Source: Kribbella pratensis (lineage in GTDB: Bacteria; Actinomycetota; Actinomycetes; Propionibacteriales; Kribbellaceae). Taken from it: a stretch of DNA of 64,000 nt. The notes under the pieces were generated by a model. It worked only from the letters and a program-made list of their open reading frames with translations. It was not told the DNA's origin and searched no databases. Where the stretch lies: contig NZ_SODP01000001.1 in assembly GCF_004365355.1 (NCBI RefSeq), positions 1,371,473 to 1,435,472 of the forward strand. Reading direction: 5' to 3'. Below, piece after piece: positions 9,188 to 16,645 of this stretch (the first letter of the stretch is position 1; the number at the start of each line of letters is the position of its first letter). The position numbers and the translations under genes were made by a program.

Positions 9188-9197
9188 ACCCTAGCGT
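9188..9197. promoter_or_regulatory. overlapping divergent -10 boxes (MFS / ferrochelatase)
   Basis: On the plus strand TAGCGT (9192-9197) faces ferrochelatase. On the minus strand TAGGGT (9193-9188) faces the MFS gene. The two boxes share their TA step, so a single symmetric site may start both transcripts. Confidence 0.4.
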
Positions 9198-9221
9198 TCC
9201 CGCGTCTGAGAAGCTTGGAAT

Positions 9222-10292
9222 ATGTCGCCTGCCGCGCCTCCGTACGACGCTGTCCTGCTGCTCTCTTTCGGGGGGCCCGAGAAGCCTGAAGATGTGCTGC
9301 CGTTCCTCCAGAACGTGACCCGCGGCCGCGGGATCCCGGACGAGCGGCTGAAGGAGGTCGGGGAACATTACTACGCGTTCGGCGGCAAGAGCCCGATCAA
9401 CGACCAGAACCGCGCGCTGCTCAAGGCGCTGCGCGAGTCGTTCGACGAGATCGGCCTCGACCTCCCGATCTACTGGGGCAACCGCAACTGGGCGCCGTAC
9501 CTGACCGACACGATGCGCGAGATGGCCGCCGACGGCGTACGCCGGGCCGTGGTGATCGTCACGTCGGCCTACCCGTCGTACTCCGGCTGCCGCCAGTACC
9601 GGGAGAACCTCGAGGACGCCGCCCTTGAGGTCCCGGACGCGCCGCGGATCGACAAGCTCCGCCACTACGCGAACCACCCCGGCTTCGTCGGGTCGTTCGT
9701 CGAGTCGACGGCCGACGCGCTGAGCCGGCTGCCCGAGGGCAGTGCGATCGCCTACGTGACGCACTCGATCCCGACCGCGATGAACGCGACCAGCGGGCCG
9801 GACGGCAACGGGTACGTCGACTGGCACCTGGATGTCGCCGCGGAGATCACGGCTGAGCTGGAGCGGCGGACCGGCCAGGCGCGTCGTACCGACCTCGTCT
9901 ACTGCTCGCGGTCCGGCCCGCCGCAGGTGCCGTGGCTCGAGCCGGACGTCAACGACCACCTGGAGGCCCTGGCCGCCGAGGGCGTGCCCGGGGTGGCCGT
10001 GGTGCCGATCGGGTTCGTCAGCGATCACATGGAGGTCATCTACGACCTCGACACCGAGGCCGCGAAGACGGCCGAGAAGATCGGCCTGCCGATGGCGCGG
10101 GCCGCGACCCCGGGGACCGACCCGAAGTTCGTCACGATGCTCCGCGACCTGGTGGTCGAGCGGGCCGCGGCCGAGCGCGGCGAGCAGCCGGACCGGCCCT
10201 GCGTCGGCAAGCTCGGCCCGGGCTGGGACGACTGCCGCCCCGACTGCTGCCCGGCCCTGCGCCGACCTACACCTCAGAAGGAAGCCGTATGA
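9222..10292 (+). CDS. hemH: ferrochelatase (coproporphyrin III ferrochelatase)
   Basis: 356 residues. Inserts iron into the porphyrin; in actinobacteria the substrate is coproporphyrin III, so CpfC is the modern name. Seen: [18 protein letters not shown] at the N-terminus, the catalytic histidine in VTHSIP (H181), and the acidic partner in SDHMEV (E271). Cys123 (YSGCRQY) and C-terminal Cys327, 338, 342 and 343 match the layout of the [2Fe-2S] cluster known in mycobacterial ferrochelatase. The stop overlaps the next gene's start as ATGA, so translation is coupled. The rest of the late heme route lies 47 kb away. Confidence 0.95.
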   Translation: MSPAAPPYDAVLLLSFGGPEKPEDVLPFLQNVTRGRGIPDERLKEVGEHYYAFGGKSPINDQNRALLKALRESFDEIGLDLPIYWGNRNWAPYLTDTMREMAADGVRRAVVIVTSAYPSYSGCRQYRENLEDAALEVPDAPRIDKLRHYANHPGFVGSFVESTADALSRLPEGSAIAYVTHSIPTAMNATSGPDGNGYVDWHLDVAAEITAELERRTGQARRTDLVYCSRSGPPQVPWLEPDVNDHLEALAAEGVPGVAVVPIGFVSDHMEVIYDLDTEAAKTAEKIGLPMARAATPGTDPKFVTMLRDLVVERAAAERGEQPDRPCVGKLGPGWDDCRPDCCPALRRPTPQKEAV

Positions 10293-11089
10293 GCTCCGAC
10301 AGCCCCCAGGACCTTCTCAAGCTGGCCGTGGAGGTGGCGGAAGAGGCGGCCGGGCTGATCGTCGAACGCCGCCGCGGCACGATCACGGTCGCCGACACCA
10401 AGAGCACCATCACCGACGTGGTCACCGCCGTCGACCGCGAGTCCGAGGAACTGATCCGGGCCCGGGTCCTGCAGGCCCGGCCGGACGACTCGTTCCTCGG
10501 CGAGGAGGGTGACGACGTGGTCGGCACCAGCGGCGTCCGCTGGGTGGTCGACCCGATCGACGGAACGGTCAACTACCTCTACGACATCCCGACGTACGCC
10601 GTCTCGATCGCCGTCGAGTACGACGGGGAGACGGTCGCCGGCGTGGTGGTGGACGCGCCGAAGGGCGAAGTGTTCACCGCGACCAAGGGTGGTGGCGCGT
10701 TCGCGGACGGCAAGGCGATCCAGGTGTCGGGCGCGACCGAGCTGAGCCAGGCCCTGATCGGGACCGGCTTCGGGTACGACCCGGCGCGCCGCCAGGTGCA
10801 GGCGGAGGTGATCCAGCAGCTGATCACCAAGGTCCGCGACATCCGCCGGATCGGGGTCGGCGCGATCGACCTCTGCTACGTCGCCTGCGGTCGGCTGGAC
10901 GCAGTCTTCGAACGCGGACTGAATCCGTGGGACTACGGAGCGGGTGCGCTGATCGCGGCCGAGGCCGGGGCGACGATCGGCGGGCTGAACGGCGCACCGG
11001 TGTCGCCGGAGATGTCGATCGCGGCGAGTCCGGCGCTGTTCGCGCCGCTCCACGACTTGTTGGCCGCCGCGAACCCGTTGCGCGCGTAG
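10289..11089 (+). CDS. suhB: inositol monophosphatase family protein (SuhB-like)
   Basis: 266 residues. Mg2+-dependent sugar-phosphate phosphatase. Motifs: FLGEEGDD (metal-binding Glu), [12 protein letters not shown] (the family DPIDGT motif) and [18 protein letters not shown] (C-terminal WDxxAG-like motif). ATG 10289 overlaps the ferrochelatase stop by 4 bases, with GAAGG upstream. It occupies the place of suhB in the conserved actinobacterial gene order. Substrate could be inositol phosphate, fructose-1,6-bisphosphate or histidinol phosphate; sequence alone does not settle it. A strong hairpin with a T-run follows. Confidence 0.9.
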   Translation: MSSDSPQDLLKLAVEVAEEAAGLIVERRRGTITVADTKSTITDVVTAVDRESEELIRARVLQARPDDSFLGEEGDDVVGTSGVRWVVDPIDGTVNYLYDIPTYAVSIAVEYDGETVAGVVVDAPKGEVFTATKGGGAFADGKAIQVSGATELSQALIGTGFGYDPARRQVQAEVIQQLITKVRDIRRIGVGAIDLCYVACGRLDAVFERGLNPWDYGAGALIAAEAGATIGGLNGAPVSPEMSIAASPALFAPLHDLLAAANPLRA

Positions 11090-11098
11090 ACGTCGGTG

Positions 11099-11138
11099 AG
11101 TGCTCGTTTCTGCGCAGTATCGCGCACTAATGAGCATT
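11099..11138 (+). terminator. intrinsic terminator after suhB
   Basis: Stem of about 17 positions (15 paired), from AGTGCTCGTTTCTGCGC (11099-11115) to GCGCACTAATGAGCATT (11122-11138), loop AGTATC, ending in a short T run (TTTT then GG). It starts 10 bases after the suhB stop. Confidence 0.75.
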
Positions 11139-11384
11139 TTGGTGTTCGGTCCTGACATTTGTGGCGACACGCGGGCCACAGCATGGACCCAGCCGTGCAT
11201 TACAGCGCTTTATAGGGCACAATCCCGTCCTCGGGAGAGGTGATTGCCGATCCCGGCCTGGCTGTCAAGGGTTTCGGGGGACGAAGATTCAGCGCGGCGC
11301 GCCGACGCGGAATTTCTCGGCCGCTCTACCCGTTCAAGGGCTCAGCAGGCAACACCACGGGTACGAAGAGGGCAGGGAAACACC
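11139..11384 (+). other. gene-free leader upstream of the DUF4193 gene
   Basis: No credible gene. It should contain the promoter of the DUF4193 gene; a TTTATAGG stretch near 11210 is the only AT-rich candidate. If that is the start, the 5' untranslated leader would be about 160 bases, long for a small constitutive gene. I see no riboswitch I can name. Confidence 0.4.
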
Positions 11385-11684
11385 ATGGCGACTGATTACG
11401 ACGCCCCGCGCAAGACGGACGAGGACGCTTCCGAAGAGTCGATCGAGGAGCTGAAGACTCGCCGTCACGACAAGAACTCCGGCAAGGTCGACGAGGACGA
11501 GGCCGAGGCCGCGGAGAGCTTCGAGCTGCCCGGCGCGGACCTGAGTCACGAGGAGCTGGCGGTCCGGGTCCTCCCGCGTCAGGCCGACGAGTTCACCTGT
11601 TCGAGCTGCTTCCTGGTTCACCACCGCAGCCAGCTCGCCGAGACGAAGAACGGGCAGCTGATCTGCCGCGACTGCGCAGCCTGA
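11385..11684 (+). CDS. DUF4193 family protein
   Basis: 99 residues. Acidic, Lys-rich N-terminal half, then a zinc-ribbon-like end with two cysteine pairs, TCSSCFLVHH and ICRDC (CxxC...CxxC). This matches the actinobacterial DUF4193 family, whose M. tuberculosis member sits in the same neighbourhood. Function unknown; the ribbon suggests metal or nucleic acid/protein binding. ATG 11385 has AGGG about 8 bases upstream. It is closed by a perfect 16-bp hairpin. Confidence 0.85.
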   Translation: MATDYDAPRKTDEDASEESIEELKTRRHDKNSGKVDEDEAEAAESFELPGADLSHEELAVRVLPRQADEFTCSSCFLVHHRSQLAETKNGQLICRDCAA

Positions 11685-11712
11685 CACCAGCGCCCTTCTT
11701 CGTAACAAACCA

Positions 11713-11750
11713 AGCGGGACCGTTTCCAGACCCCTGGAAACGGTCCCGCT
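11713..11750 (+). terminator. hairpin terminator after DUF4193
   Basis: Perfect 16-bp inverted repeat, AGCGGGACCGTTTCCA (11713-11728) and TGGAAACGGTCCCGCT (11735-11750), loop GACCCC. Only weak T content follows (GTTGTCTG). Confidence 0.8.
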
Positions 11751-11821
11751 GTTGTCTGAACCACCTACTGACGGCTCCATCCCGCCGAGCCGGTCCCGCT
11801 CGCGACGGGCTCTTACACGTC

Positions 11822-11850
11822 AACCCCGCCGAGCGGAGCGAGGCGGGGTT
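11822..11850. terminator. bidirectional hairpin before the DUF4235 gene end
   Basis: AACCCCGCC (11822-11830) and GGCGGGGTT (11842-11850) around an 11-base loop, followed on the plus strand by GGTTTCTTC. It lies 7 bases beyond the stop of the minus-strand DUF4235 gene and probably serves it. Confidence 0.65.
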
Positions 11851-11857
11851 GGTTTCT

Positions 11858-12184
11858 TCAGTCGTCTTTCTTGACCAGGCCGGTGTCGGTGCCGCGGACC
11901 AGCTTGGCCGTCGCGTCCTGCACGTAGCCGGGCGGGGCGTGCCCGGTCGACCGCAGGTAGTAAGCCGCCGCGCGCCGCTCCGCGAACAACCTGGCTGCGG
12001 CCGCGGCCGCAGCGCTCGCAGCTGCCCAGGTGATGGCCTCGGCGTACCCTCCGGTGCCGTCCTTCGGCGGCTTCCCGCCGGACCCGAGTTTCCAGGCCGT
12101 GGTGACCGCCTTGCTCGCGGCCAGGCCGACCACGATCGTGAAGGCGGCCTGCACCAGCTTCCAGCCGATCTTCGCTCCCACCAC
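11858..12184 (-). CDS. DUF4235 family membrane protein
   Basis: About 108 residues. Begins (M)VGAKIGWKLVQAAFTIVVGL, a membrane segment with a conserved lysine/tryptophan start. A Gly/Lys-rich loop (GSGGKPPKDGTGGY) and an Ala-rich second helix ending in ARLFAERRAAAYYLRSTG follow. This matches DUF4235, small actinobacterial membrane proteins of unknown role. GTG 12184 has AAGGAG 6 bases upstream; GTG 12181 is equally possible. It is an extra gene within the otherwise conserved DUF4193-DUF3093 neighbourhood. Confidence 0.78.
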   Translation of the reverse strand: MVGAKIGWKLVQAAFTIVVGLAASKAVTTAWKLGSGGKPPKDGTGGYAEAITWAAASAAAAAAARLFAERRAAAYYLRSTGHAPPGYVQDATAKLVRGTDTGLVKKDD

Positions 12185-12212
12185 TGCACTCTCCTTACGC
12201 GACTGCTGACAG

Positions 12213-12668
12213 TCAGGATCTTCCCACGCTGTGCCCACTCAGCGCGGCAGCCAACCGATCCGGGTGGCGCGTGGCGATCAGCCAGTACGGCGCAGGGTCG
12301 CCCGGGTCGGTGATCTGGACCCGTACGGCGCCCGGCAGGTAGCTACGCAGTACCAGGTAGGCCTTCGGGTCACAGTCCCGCCCGAACGCCAGCCGCGCGT
12401 CCTCACCGGTCAGCGCCTCGACCGTGCCGAGGTACGACCGGTCGATCTCGGCCCGCCCCGCCCGGAGCCGTACGTCGTCGACCTCGACCCGTGCACCGCC
12501 GTACCGGACGAACAACGTCACCAGCAGCACCGCCGCGAGCCCGCCGACGACGATGCCGGCGATCAGTCCGGCCGGCACCGCGGTGATAACGAACAGCGTG
12601 ATCACGGCAGCGGCGGCGATGATCCACCACGACACCGGCACGCGCAGACTCTCGCGATAGCTACCCAC
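12213..12668 (-). CDS. DUF3093 family membrane protein
   Basis: 151 residues. Starts [15 protein letters not shown], then two membrane helices (about residues 14-55), then a soluble beta-rich part with [20 protein letters not shown] and [20 protein letters not shown]. This pattern is DUF3093, always found next to dut in actinobacteria and divergent from it, as here. Function unknown. GTG 12668 was chosen because the family sequence starts there. The 52-base gap to dut holds both promoters. Confidence 0.85.
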   Translation of the reverse strand: MGSYRESLRVPVSWWIIAAAAVITLFVITAVPAGLIAGIVVGGLAAVLLVTLFVRYGGARVEVDDVRLRAGRAEIDRSYLGTVEALTGEDARLAFGRDCDPKAYLVLRSYLPGAVRVQITDPGDPAPYWLIATRHPDRLAAALSGHSVGRS

Positions 12669-12706
12669 GGACCCAGCCTGGCACGAACCGGTCGCGGCGC
12701 GCTCGA

Positions 12707-12723
12707 TAGGGTCGCCTCTCGTG
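12707..12723 (+). promoter_or_regulatory. leaderless -10 box of dut
   Basis: TAGGGT at 12707-12712, eight bases, GTG start at 12721. No ribosome binding site is present in between. Confidence 0.5.
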
Positions 12724-13173
12724 ACCGAGGTACTCATCCAGCGCATCGACCCCGAACTCCCGCTGCCGTCGTACGCGCATCCCGGCGACGCCGGCGCGGA
12801 CCTGGTGGCTGCGGCCGACCTGACCCTGAAGCCGGGGGAGCGCGGTCTGGTCGGCACCGGCATCGCGATCGCGCTGCAGGACGGGTACGCCGCCTTCGTG
12901 CATCCGCGCTCCGGTCTGGCGGCCAAGCACGGCGTCTCGATCGTCAACGCACCCGGCACGGTCGACGCCGGCTACCGCGGCGAGATCAAGGTCTGCCTGA
13001 TCAACCTCGACCCGCATACCGAGGTGACCGTGCGACGCGGCGACCGGATCGCCCAGCTCGTCATCCAGCAGGTGGAGAAGGCCCGGTTCGTCGAGGTGAC
13101 CTCGCTGCCCGGTTCCGCGCGCGGTGACCAGGGGCACGGGTCGACCGGAGGCTTCGGCGATGTGACACGCTGA
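12721..13173 (+). CDS. dut: dUTP pyrophosphatase (dUTPase)
   Basis: 150 residues, the length of trimeric dUTPases. Hydrolyses dUTP to dUMP and PPi, keeping uracil out of DNA and feeding dTMP synthesis. The five motifs are visible: HPGDAGADL (1), [12 protein letters not shown] (2), [16 protein letters not shown] (3), [10 protein letters not shown] (4) and the C-terminal arm [13 protein letters not shown] (5) that closes over the substrate. GTG start with a leaderless-type promoter. Position next to DUF3093 and DUF3710 is conserved across actinobacteria. Confidence 0.96.
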   Translation: MTEVLIQRIDPELPLPSYAHPGDAGADLVAAADLTLKPGERGLVGTGIAIALQDGYAAFVHPRSGLAAKHGVSIVNAPGTVDAGYRGEIKVCLINLDPHTEVTVRRGDRIAQLVIQQVEKARFVEVTSLPGSARGDQGHGSTGGFGDVTR

Positions 13174-13259
13174 GCAGGTGCATCCGTTGACCTGACGGAT
13201 GCGCGAGACTACGGCGCGGTGCTGAAGTTGTACCAATACCAAGGAAGTAGGCAAGAGCT

Positions 13260-13910
13260 GTGATCTTCCGCCGCAAGGGCAAGAACGATCCCGAGACGAA
13301 CGACACGGACGCGGTGGCCGACGAGGGTCCGGTGGATGTTCGCTCCGAGGGTCCGTTCGACTCGACCGAGGTCGACGCCGACGTGCTGGAAGCGGAGGAC
13401 CGGATCGACCTGGGCGCGCTGGTGATCAACGGCATGCCCGGGATGGAGCTGGGCCTTCAGGTCGACGAGCAGAGCGGCGTGGTCCAGGCGGTGCTGCTGA
13501 TGCTCGAGGACTCCGCGCTCGAGCTGCGTGCCTTCGCGGCGCCGCGTTCGAGCGGCATCTGGGACGAGGTCAGGCAGGAGATCGCGGCCGAGGCCAGTCG
13601 GATGGGCGGTACGGCGACCGAGCATGACGGCCAGTTCGGCACCGAGCTGGTGCTCGTCGTACCGGTCGAGGACCCCGAGGGGCAGATCTTCAGCCAGACC
13701 TCCCGTGTCATCGGCGTTGACGGCCCGCGCTGGCTGCTCCGCGCTACTGTGCTGGGCCGCGCGGCGGTCGAGCCGGACGCCGCGCTGCCGATGGAGGAGA
13801 CGCTACGCAACACGGTCGTGGTCCGCGGCGACGAGCCGATGGCCGTCCGTGAGTCGCTGCCGTTGAGGCTTCCGCCCGGTGCCCAGCCGACTCCGACCGA
13901 AGAAGCGTGA
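13260..13910 (+). CDS. DUF3710 family protein
   Basis: 216 residues. An acidic N-terminal tail rich in Asp/Glu (about residues 1-45), then an alpha/beta domain with IDLGALVINGMPGMELGLQV, FAAPRSSGIWDEVRQEIA, GTELVLVVPV and DGPRWLLRATVLGRAA. This is DUF3710, conserved downstream of dut in actinobacteria; function unknown. GTG 13260 begins (M)IFRRKGKND; an AAGGAAG lies about 15 bases upstream, rather far. The next gene starts 19 bases after the stop with its own leaderless-type box. Confidence 0.85.
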   Translation: MIFRRKGKNDPETNDTDAVADEGPVDVRSEGPFDSTEVDADVLEAEDRIDLGALVINGMPGMELGLQVDEQSGVVQAVLLMLEDSALELRAFAAPRSSGIWDEVRQEIAAEASRMGGTATEHDGQFGTELVLVVPVEDPEGQIFSQTSRVIGVDGPRWLLRATVLGRAAVEPDAALPMEETLRNTVVVRGDEPMAVRESLPLRLPPGAQPTPTEEA

Positions 13911-13916
13911 GCGGAC

Positions 13917-13932
13917 TACACTCGACATCATG
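13917..13932 (+). promoter_or_regulatory. leaderless -10 box of the OB-fold gene
   Basis: TACACT at 13917-13922, seven bases, ATG at 13930. There is no purine-rich ribosome site in the gap. Confidence 0.55.
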
Positions 13933-14319
13933 GGTAGCAGCAAACCCGCAGGGTTGTGGAAGCGTGCCTTCCGTGGCCTGGCCGGAGACCGCGATCAGCA
14001 GGACGCGGAGGTCCTCCAGGACTTCGCGCAGGACTGTGGCGCGCGTTCCATCACCGGCTGTCACGACCGGGAACTCGTCACGCTGTACGGCACGTTGCGC
14101 ACGATCACGTTCAGCCCGCGCGGCGGCGTACCAGCACTGGAGGGTGAGTTGTACGACGGCACCGGCACGGTCAAGCTGATCTGGCTCGGCCGACGCAAGA
14201 TCGGTGGCATCCACGCCGGATCGGAGCTGATCGCGTCCGGCCGGATCGGCGTCGTCGACGGCGACCGGGTGATGTTCAACCCGCGCTACGAGCTGCGACC
14301 GACGGCCGCGCATGGCTGA
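13930..14319 (+). CDS. OB-fold nucleic-acid-binding protein
   Basis: 129 residues. Core LVTLYGTLRTITFSP, VPALEGELYDGTGTVKLIWL, GRRKIGGIHAGSELIASGRI and FNPRYEL fits the OB-fold anti-codon/RecG-type domain (a five-stranded barrel that binds single-stranded nucleic acid). Homologues sit in the same place in mycobacteria and have no known function. Its last 8 bases overlap the DUF3159 gene, so the two are translationally coupled. Confidence 0.83.
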   Translation: MGSSKPAGLWKRAFRGLAGDRDQQDAEVLQDFAQDCGARSITGCHDRELVTLYGTLRTITFSPRGGVPALEGELYDGTGTVKLIWLGRRKIGGIHAGSELIASGRIGVVDGDRVMFNPRYELRPTAAHG

Positions 14320-15097
14320 GCCGACGTCGCGCCGCGATCAGGTCGAGGAGAACCTCGAGGAGAAGCTGGTCGAGATCCTCAAGCCCGAGGTGGAGGCGGC
14401 GGCGACCATGCCGCCGGCCGGCGAGGAGCCAGGAAAGCCCGCGAGGTCGACCGACAAGGACTTCTTCCAGGCGCTGGGCGGCTGGGGCGCGCTGCTCGAC
14501 ATCGGCCTGCCGTGGATCGCGTTCCTGGTCGCGTATGCGGTCAGCGACCACAAGCTCCAGCTCTCGCTGATCATCGCGGTCGGTATCGCCGCTGTGCTCG
14601 CGGTGGTGCGTCTGGTCCGCCGGCAGCAACTGCGCAACATCGTCGGCGGCTTCATCGGCGTGCTGATCTCGGCCTGGGTCGCGAACCGGACCGGGAACGC
14701 CAAGGACTTCTACGTCCCAGGTCTGCTGACCAACCTCGGGTACGGCGCTCTGTACCTGATCACCGTGCTGATCCGCTGGCCGCTGTTCGGCGTCCTGTAC
14801 GGCGTGATCACGCAGACGGGCACGGCCTGGCGCCGGGACCCCGCGATGCTGAGGGGCTTCTCCCGGGCGACGCTGGTGTTCGTCGGCCTGTTCGCGGTCC
14901 GGCTGATCGTCCAGGTCCCGCTGTACTTCACCGGCAGCCTGAACGCGCTCGGCATCGCCAAGATCGGCCTCGGCCTGCCGTTCTACGCGCTGGCGATCTG
15001 GCTCGCGTACGCCGTACTCCGCGGCTCCCTCCCCCCAGCCAAGTGGGACGAAGCCCGCGACCACATCACCCACCTACTCCGCGGCAACAAGAAGTAA
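14312..15097 (+). CDS. DUF3159 family membrane protein
   Basis: 261 residues. A soluble N-terminal part of about 50 residues with a coiled, Glu-rich start, then roughly six membrane segments beginning GALLDIGLPWIAFLVAY. Landmarks are RQQLRNIVGGFIGVLISAW, NRTGNAKDFYVPGL, and TQTGTAWRRDP. This matches DUF3159, partner of the OB-fold gene in actinobacteria. Function unknown. The start overlaps the preceding stop. A 12-bp hairpin directly at its stop separates it from the convergent TrkA genes. Confidence 0.87.
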   Translation: MAEPTSRRDQVEENLEEKLVEILKPEVEAAATMPPAGEEPGKPARSTDKDFFQALGGWGALLDIGLPWIAFLVAYAVSDHKLQLSLIIAVGIAAVLAVVRLVRRQQLRNIVGGFIGVLISAWVANRTGNAKDFYVPGLLTNLGYGALYLITVLIRWPLFGVLYGVITQTGTAWRRDPAMLRGFSRATLVFVGLFAVRLIVQVPLYFTGSLNALGIAKIGLGLPFYALAIWLAYAVLRGSLPPAKWDEARDHITHLLRGNKK

Positions 15098-15126
15098 AAG
15101 GGCACCGCAGCGCGGCGGTGCCCTTT
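15097..15126. terminator. bidirectional terminator DUF3159 / TrkA
   Basis: Perfect inverted repeat AAAGGGCACCGC (15097-15108) and GCGGTGCCCTTT (15115-15126), loop AGCGCG. A/T ends on both sides suit use from either strand; it sits between convergent stops at 15097 and 15131. Confidence 0.8.
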
Positions 15127-15130
15127 ACTG

Positions 15131-15808
15131 CTATTCCTCTGTCTTGCGGTGGTGGGGGGAGAGCATGTCTTCGAGTTGCTCTTCGGTTTCGTCGGCGGCT
15201 ACGAAGAGGAGTTCGTCGTTGAGTTCCAGCGTGCCCTCCGGGTCGGGACGTAGTACCCGACCTTCGCGGAGGATGACGACGAGGGCCGTGTCGAGGGGCC
15301 AGTCGATGTCGCCGACGCGCTGGCCGATCATCGGGGAGTCCTCGGGCAGGGTGAGCTCGACCAGGTTCGCGTCGCCCTGACGGAAGGTGAACAGGCGGAC
15401 CAGGTCGCCGACCGACACCGCCTCCTCGACCAGCGCGGACATGATCCGCGGCGTCGAGACCGACACGTCGACACCCCAGGCCTCGTTGAACATCCACTCG
15501 TTGCGCGGATGGTTGACCCGGGCAACGGTTCGCGGTACGCCGAACTCCGTCTTCGCCAGCAGCGAGACGACCAGGTTGACCTTGTCGTCGCCGGTGCTGG
15601 CGATCGCCACCTGGCAGCGCTGCAACGCCGCCTCCTCCAGCGAGGACAGCTCGCACGCGTCCGCCAGCAGCCACTCGGCGCGCGGCACCGACTCGGCCTT
15701 GATCGCCCGCGGATCCTTGTCGATCAGCAGCACCTCGTGGCCGTTCTCCAGCAGTTCGGCGGCGATCGAACGTCCGACGTTCCCGGCACCGGCGATGGCT
15801 ACCCGCAT
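15131..15808 (-). CDS. TrkA-type K+ uptake regulator (second of pair)
   Basis: 225 residues. Rossmann RCK-N domain starting MRVAIAGAGNVGRSIAAELL (GxGxxG nucleotide site), with LLIDKDP at strand 2, and an RCK-C domain (about residues 130-215). These proteins bind NAD(H)/ATP-type ligands and gate potassium channels or transporters. ATG 15808 overlaps the stop of the preceding trkA gene as TGATG, so the two are coupled and probably form a complex (CeoB/CeoC in mycobacteria). GTG 15811 is an alternative start. Confidence 0.9.
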   Translation of the reverse strand: MRVAIAGAGNVGRSIAAELLENGHEVLLIDKDPRAIKAESVPRAEWLLADACELSSLEEAALQRCQVAIASTGDDKVNLVVSLLAKTEFGVPRTVARVNHPRNEWMFNEAWGVDVSVSTPRIMSALVEEAVSVGDLVRLFTFRQGDANLVELTLPEDSPMIGQRVGDIDWPLDTALVVILREGRVLRPDPEGTLELNDELLFVAADETEEQLEDMLSPHHRKTEE

Positions 15809-16470
15809 CACAGCTCCTCAGGCTTCGCGCCGAGCTGGGACTCGATCGCTGCGGCGTCCTGCTCGGGCATGACGACGTGGACCAGGTCACCCTCCTGGAT
15901 GACCGTGTCGGGCCGGGGCAGCATCCCCTCTCCGAGCCGGGTCAGGAACGCAACCCGGGCACCCGTGGCCTTCTCGATGTCGAGCGCGAGCCGGCCGATC
16001 CACTCCGCGTGGACGTGTACCTCGGCCAGCCGGATCGTGCCGGACGGGTCCCGCCACTCCGGCTCGGAACCCTCGGGCAGCAGCCGGCGCATCATCTGGT
16101 CGACCGTCCAGCGGACCGTGCCGACAGTGGGGATACCGAGCCGCTGGTACACCTCGGCGCGTCCGGGGTCGTAGATCCGGGCCACCACGTTCGAGATGCC
16201 GAACGTCTCACGCGCCACCCGGGCGGCGAGGATGTTCGAGTTGTCGCCGTTGGAGACCGCTGCGAACGCCTCGGCGTCCTCGATCCCGGCCTCGATCAGC
16301 ACCTCGCGGTCGAAGCCCATGCCGACGATGGTCCGGCCGGTGAAGTTCGGACTGAGCCGCCGGAACGCGTCGGCCGTCTGATCGATGATCGCGACCGTGT
16401 GGCCGCGTCTCTCCAGGCCACGCGCGAGCATCGACCCGACGCGGCCGCAGCCCATGATGACGACGTGCAC
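15808..16470 (-). CDS. TrkA-type K+ uptake regulator (first of pair)
   Basis: 220 residues. RCK-N domain VHVVIMGCGRVGSMLARGLE with the GxGxxG loop and VAIIDQT after it, then an RCK-C domain near the end (DTVIQEGDLVHVVMPEQDA). It is a paralogue of its downstream neighbour. GTG 16470 is preceded by AAGGAG at 10 bases. The operon diverges from a KimA-like permease 172 bases away, which may be the transporter it regulates. Confidence 0.9.
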   Translation of the reverse strand: MHVVIMGCGRVGSMLARGLERRGHTVAIIDQTADAFRRLSPNFTGRTIVGMGFDREVLIEAGIEDAEAFAAVSNGDNSNILAARVARETFGISNVVARIYDPGRAEVYQRLGIPTVGTVRWTVDQMMRRLLPEGSEPEWRDPSGTIRLAEVHVHAEWIGRLALDIEKATGARVAFLTRLGEGMLPRPDTVIQEGDLVHVVMPEQDAAAIESQLGAKPEEL

Positions 16471-16629
16471 TGAGTGATCACTCCTTGCCCCACCTGGGGC
16501 CGCTGGCTCGGTTCGGCAGGGATAGACGCTACACCGGACCTGAGGTCGTGCCCGACAGTCCCCCGCGCGCCACTCGGCACGGGTGCTCGCGCCACGGCGG
16601 GCGACTGCCGGACACGACCTTGTGCCCTC

Positions 16630-16645
16630 TAACATCACCGGTGTG
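16630..16645 (+). promoter_or_regulatory. leaderless -10 box of the APC permease
   Basis: TAACAT at 16630-16635, seven bases, GTG at 16643. This fixes the start of the permease downstream of a longer in-frame ATG-like extension from 16583. Confidence 0.5.
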
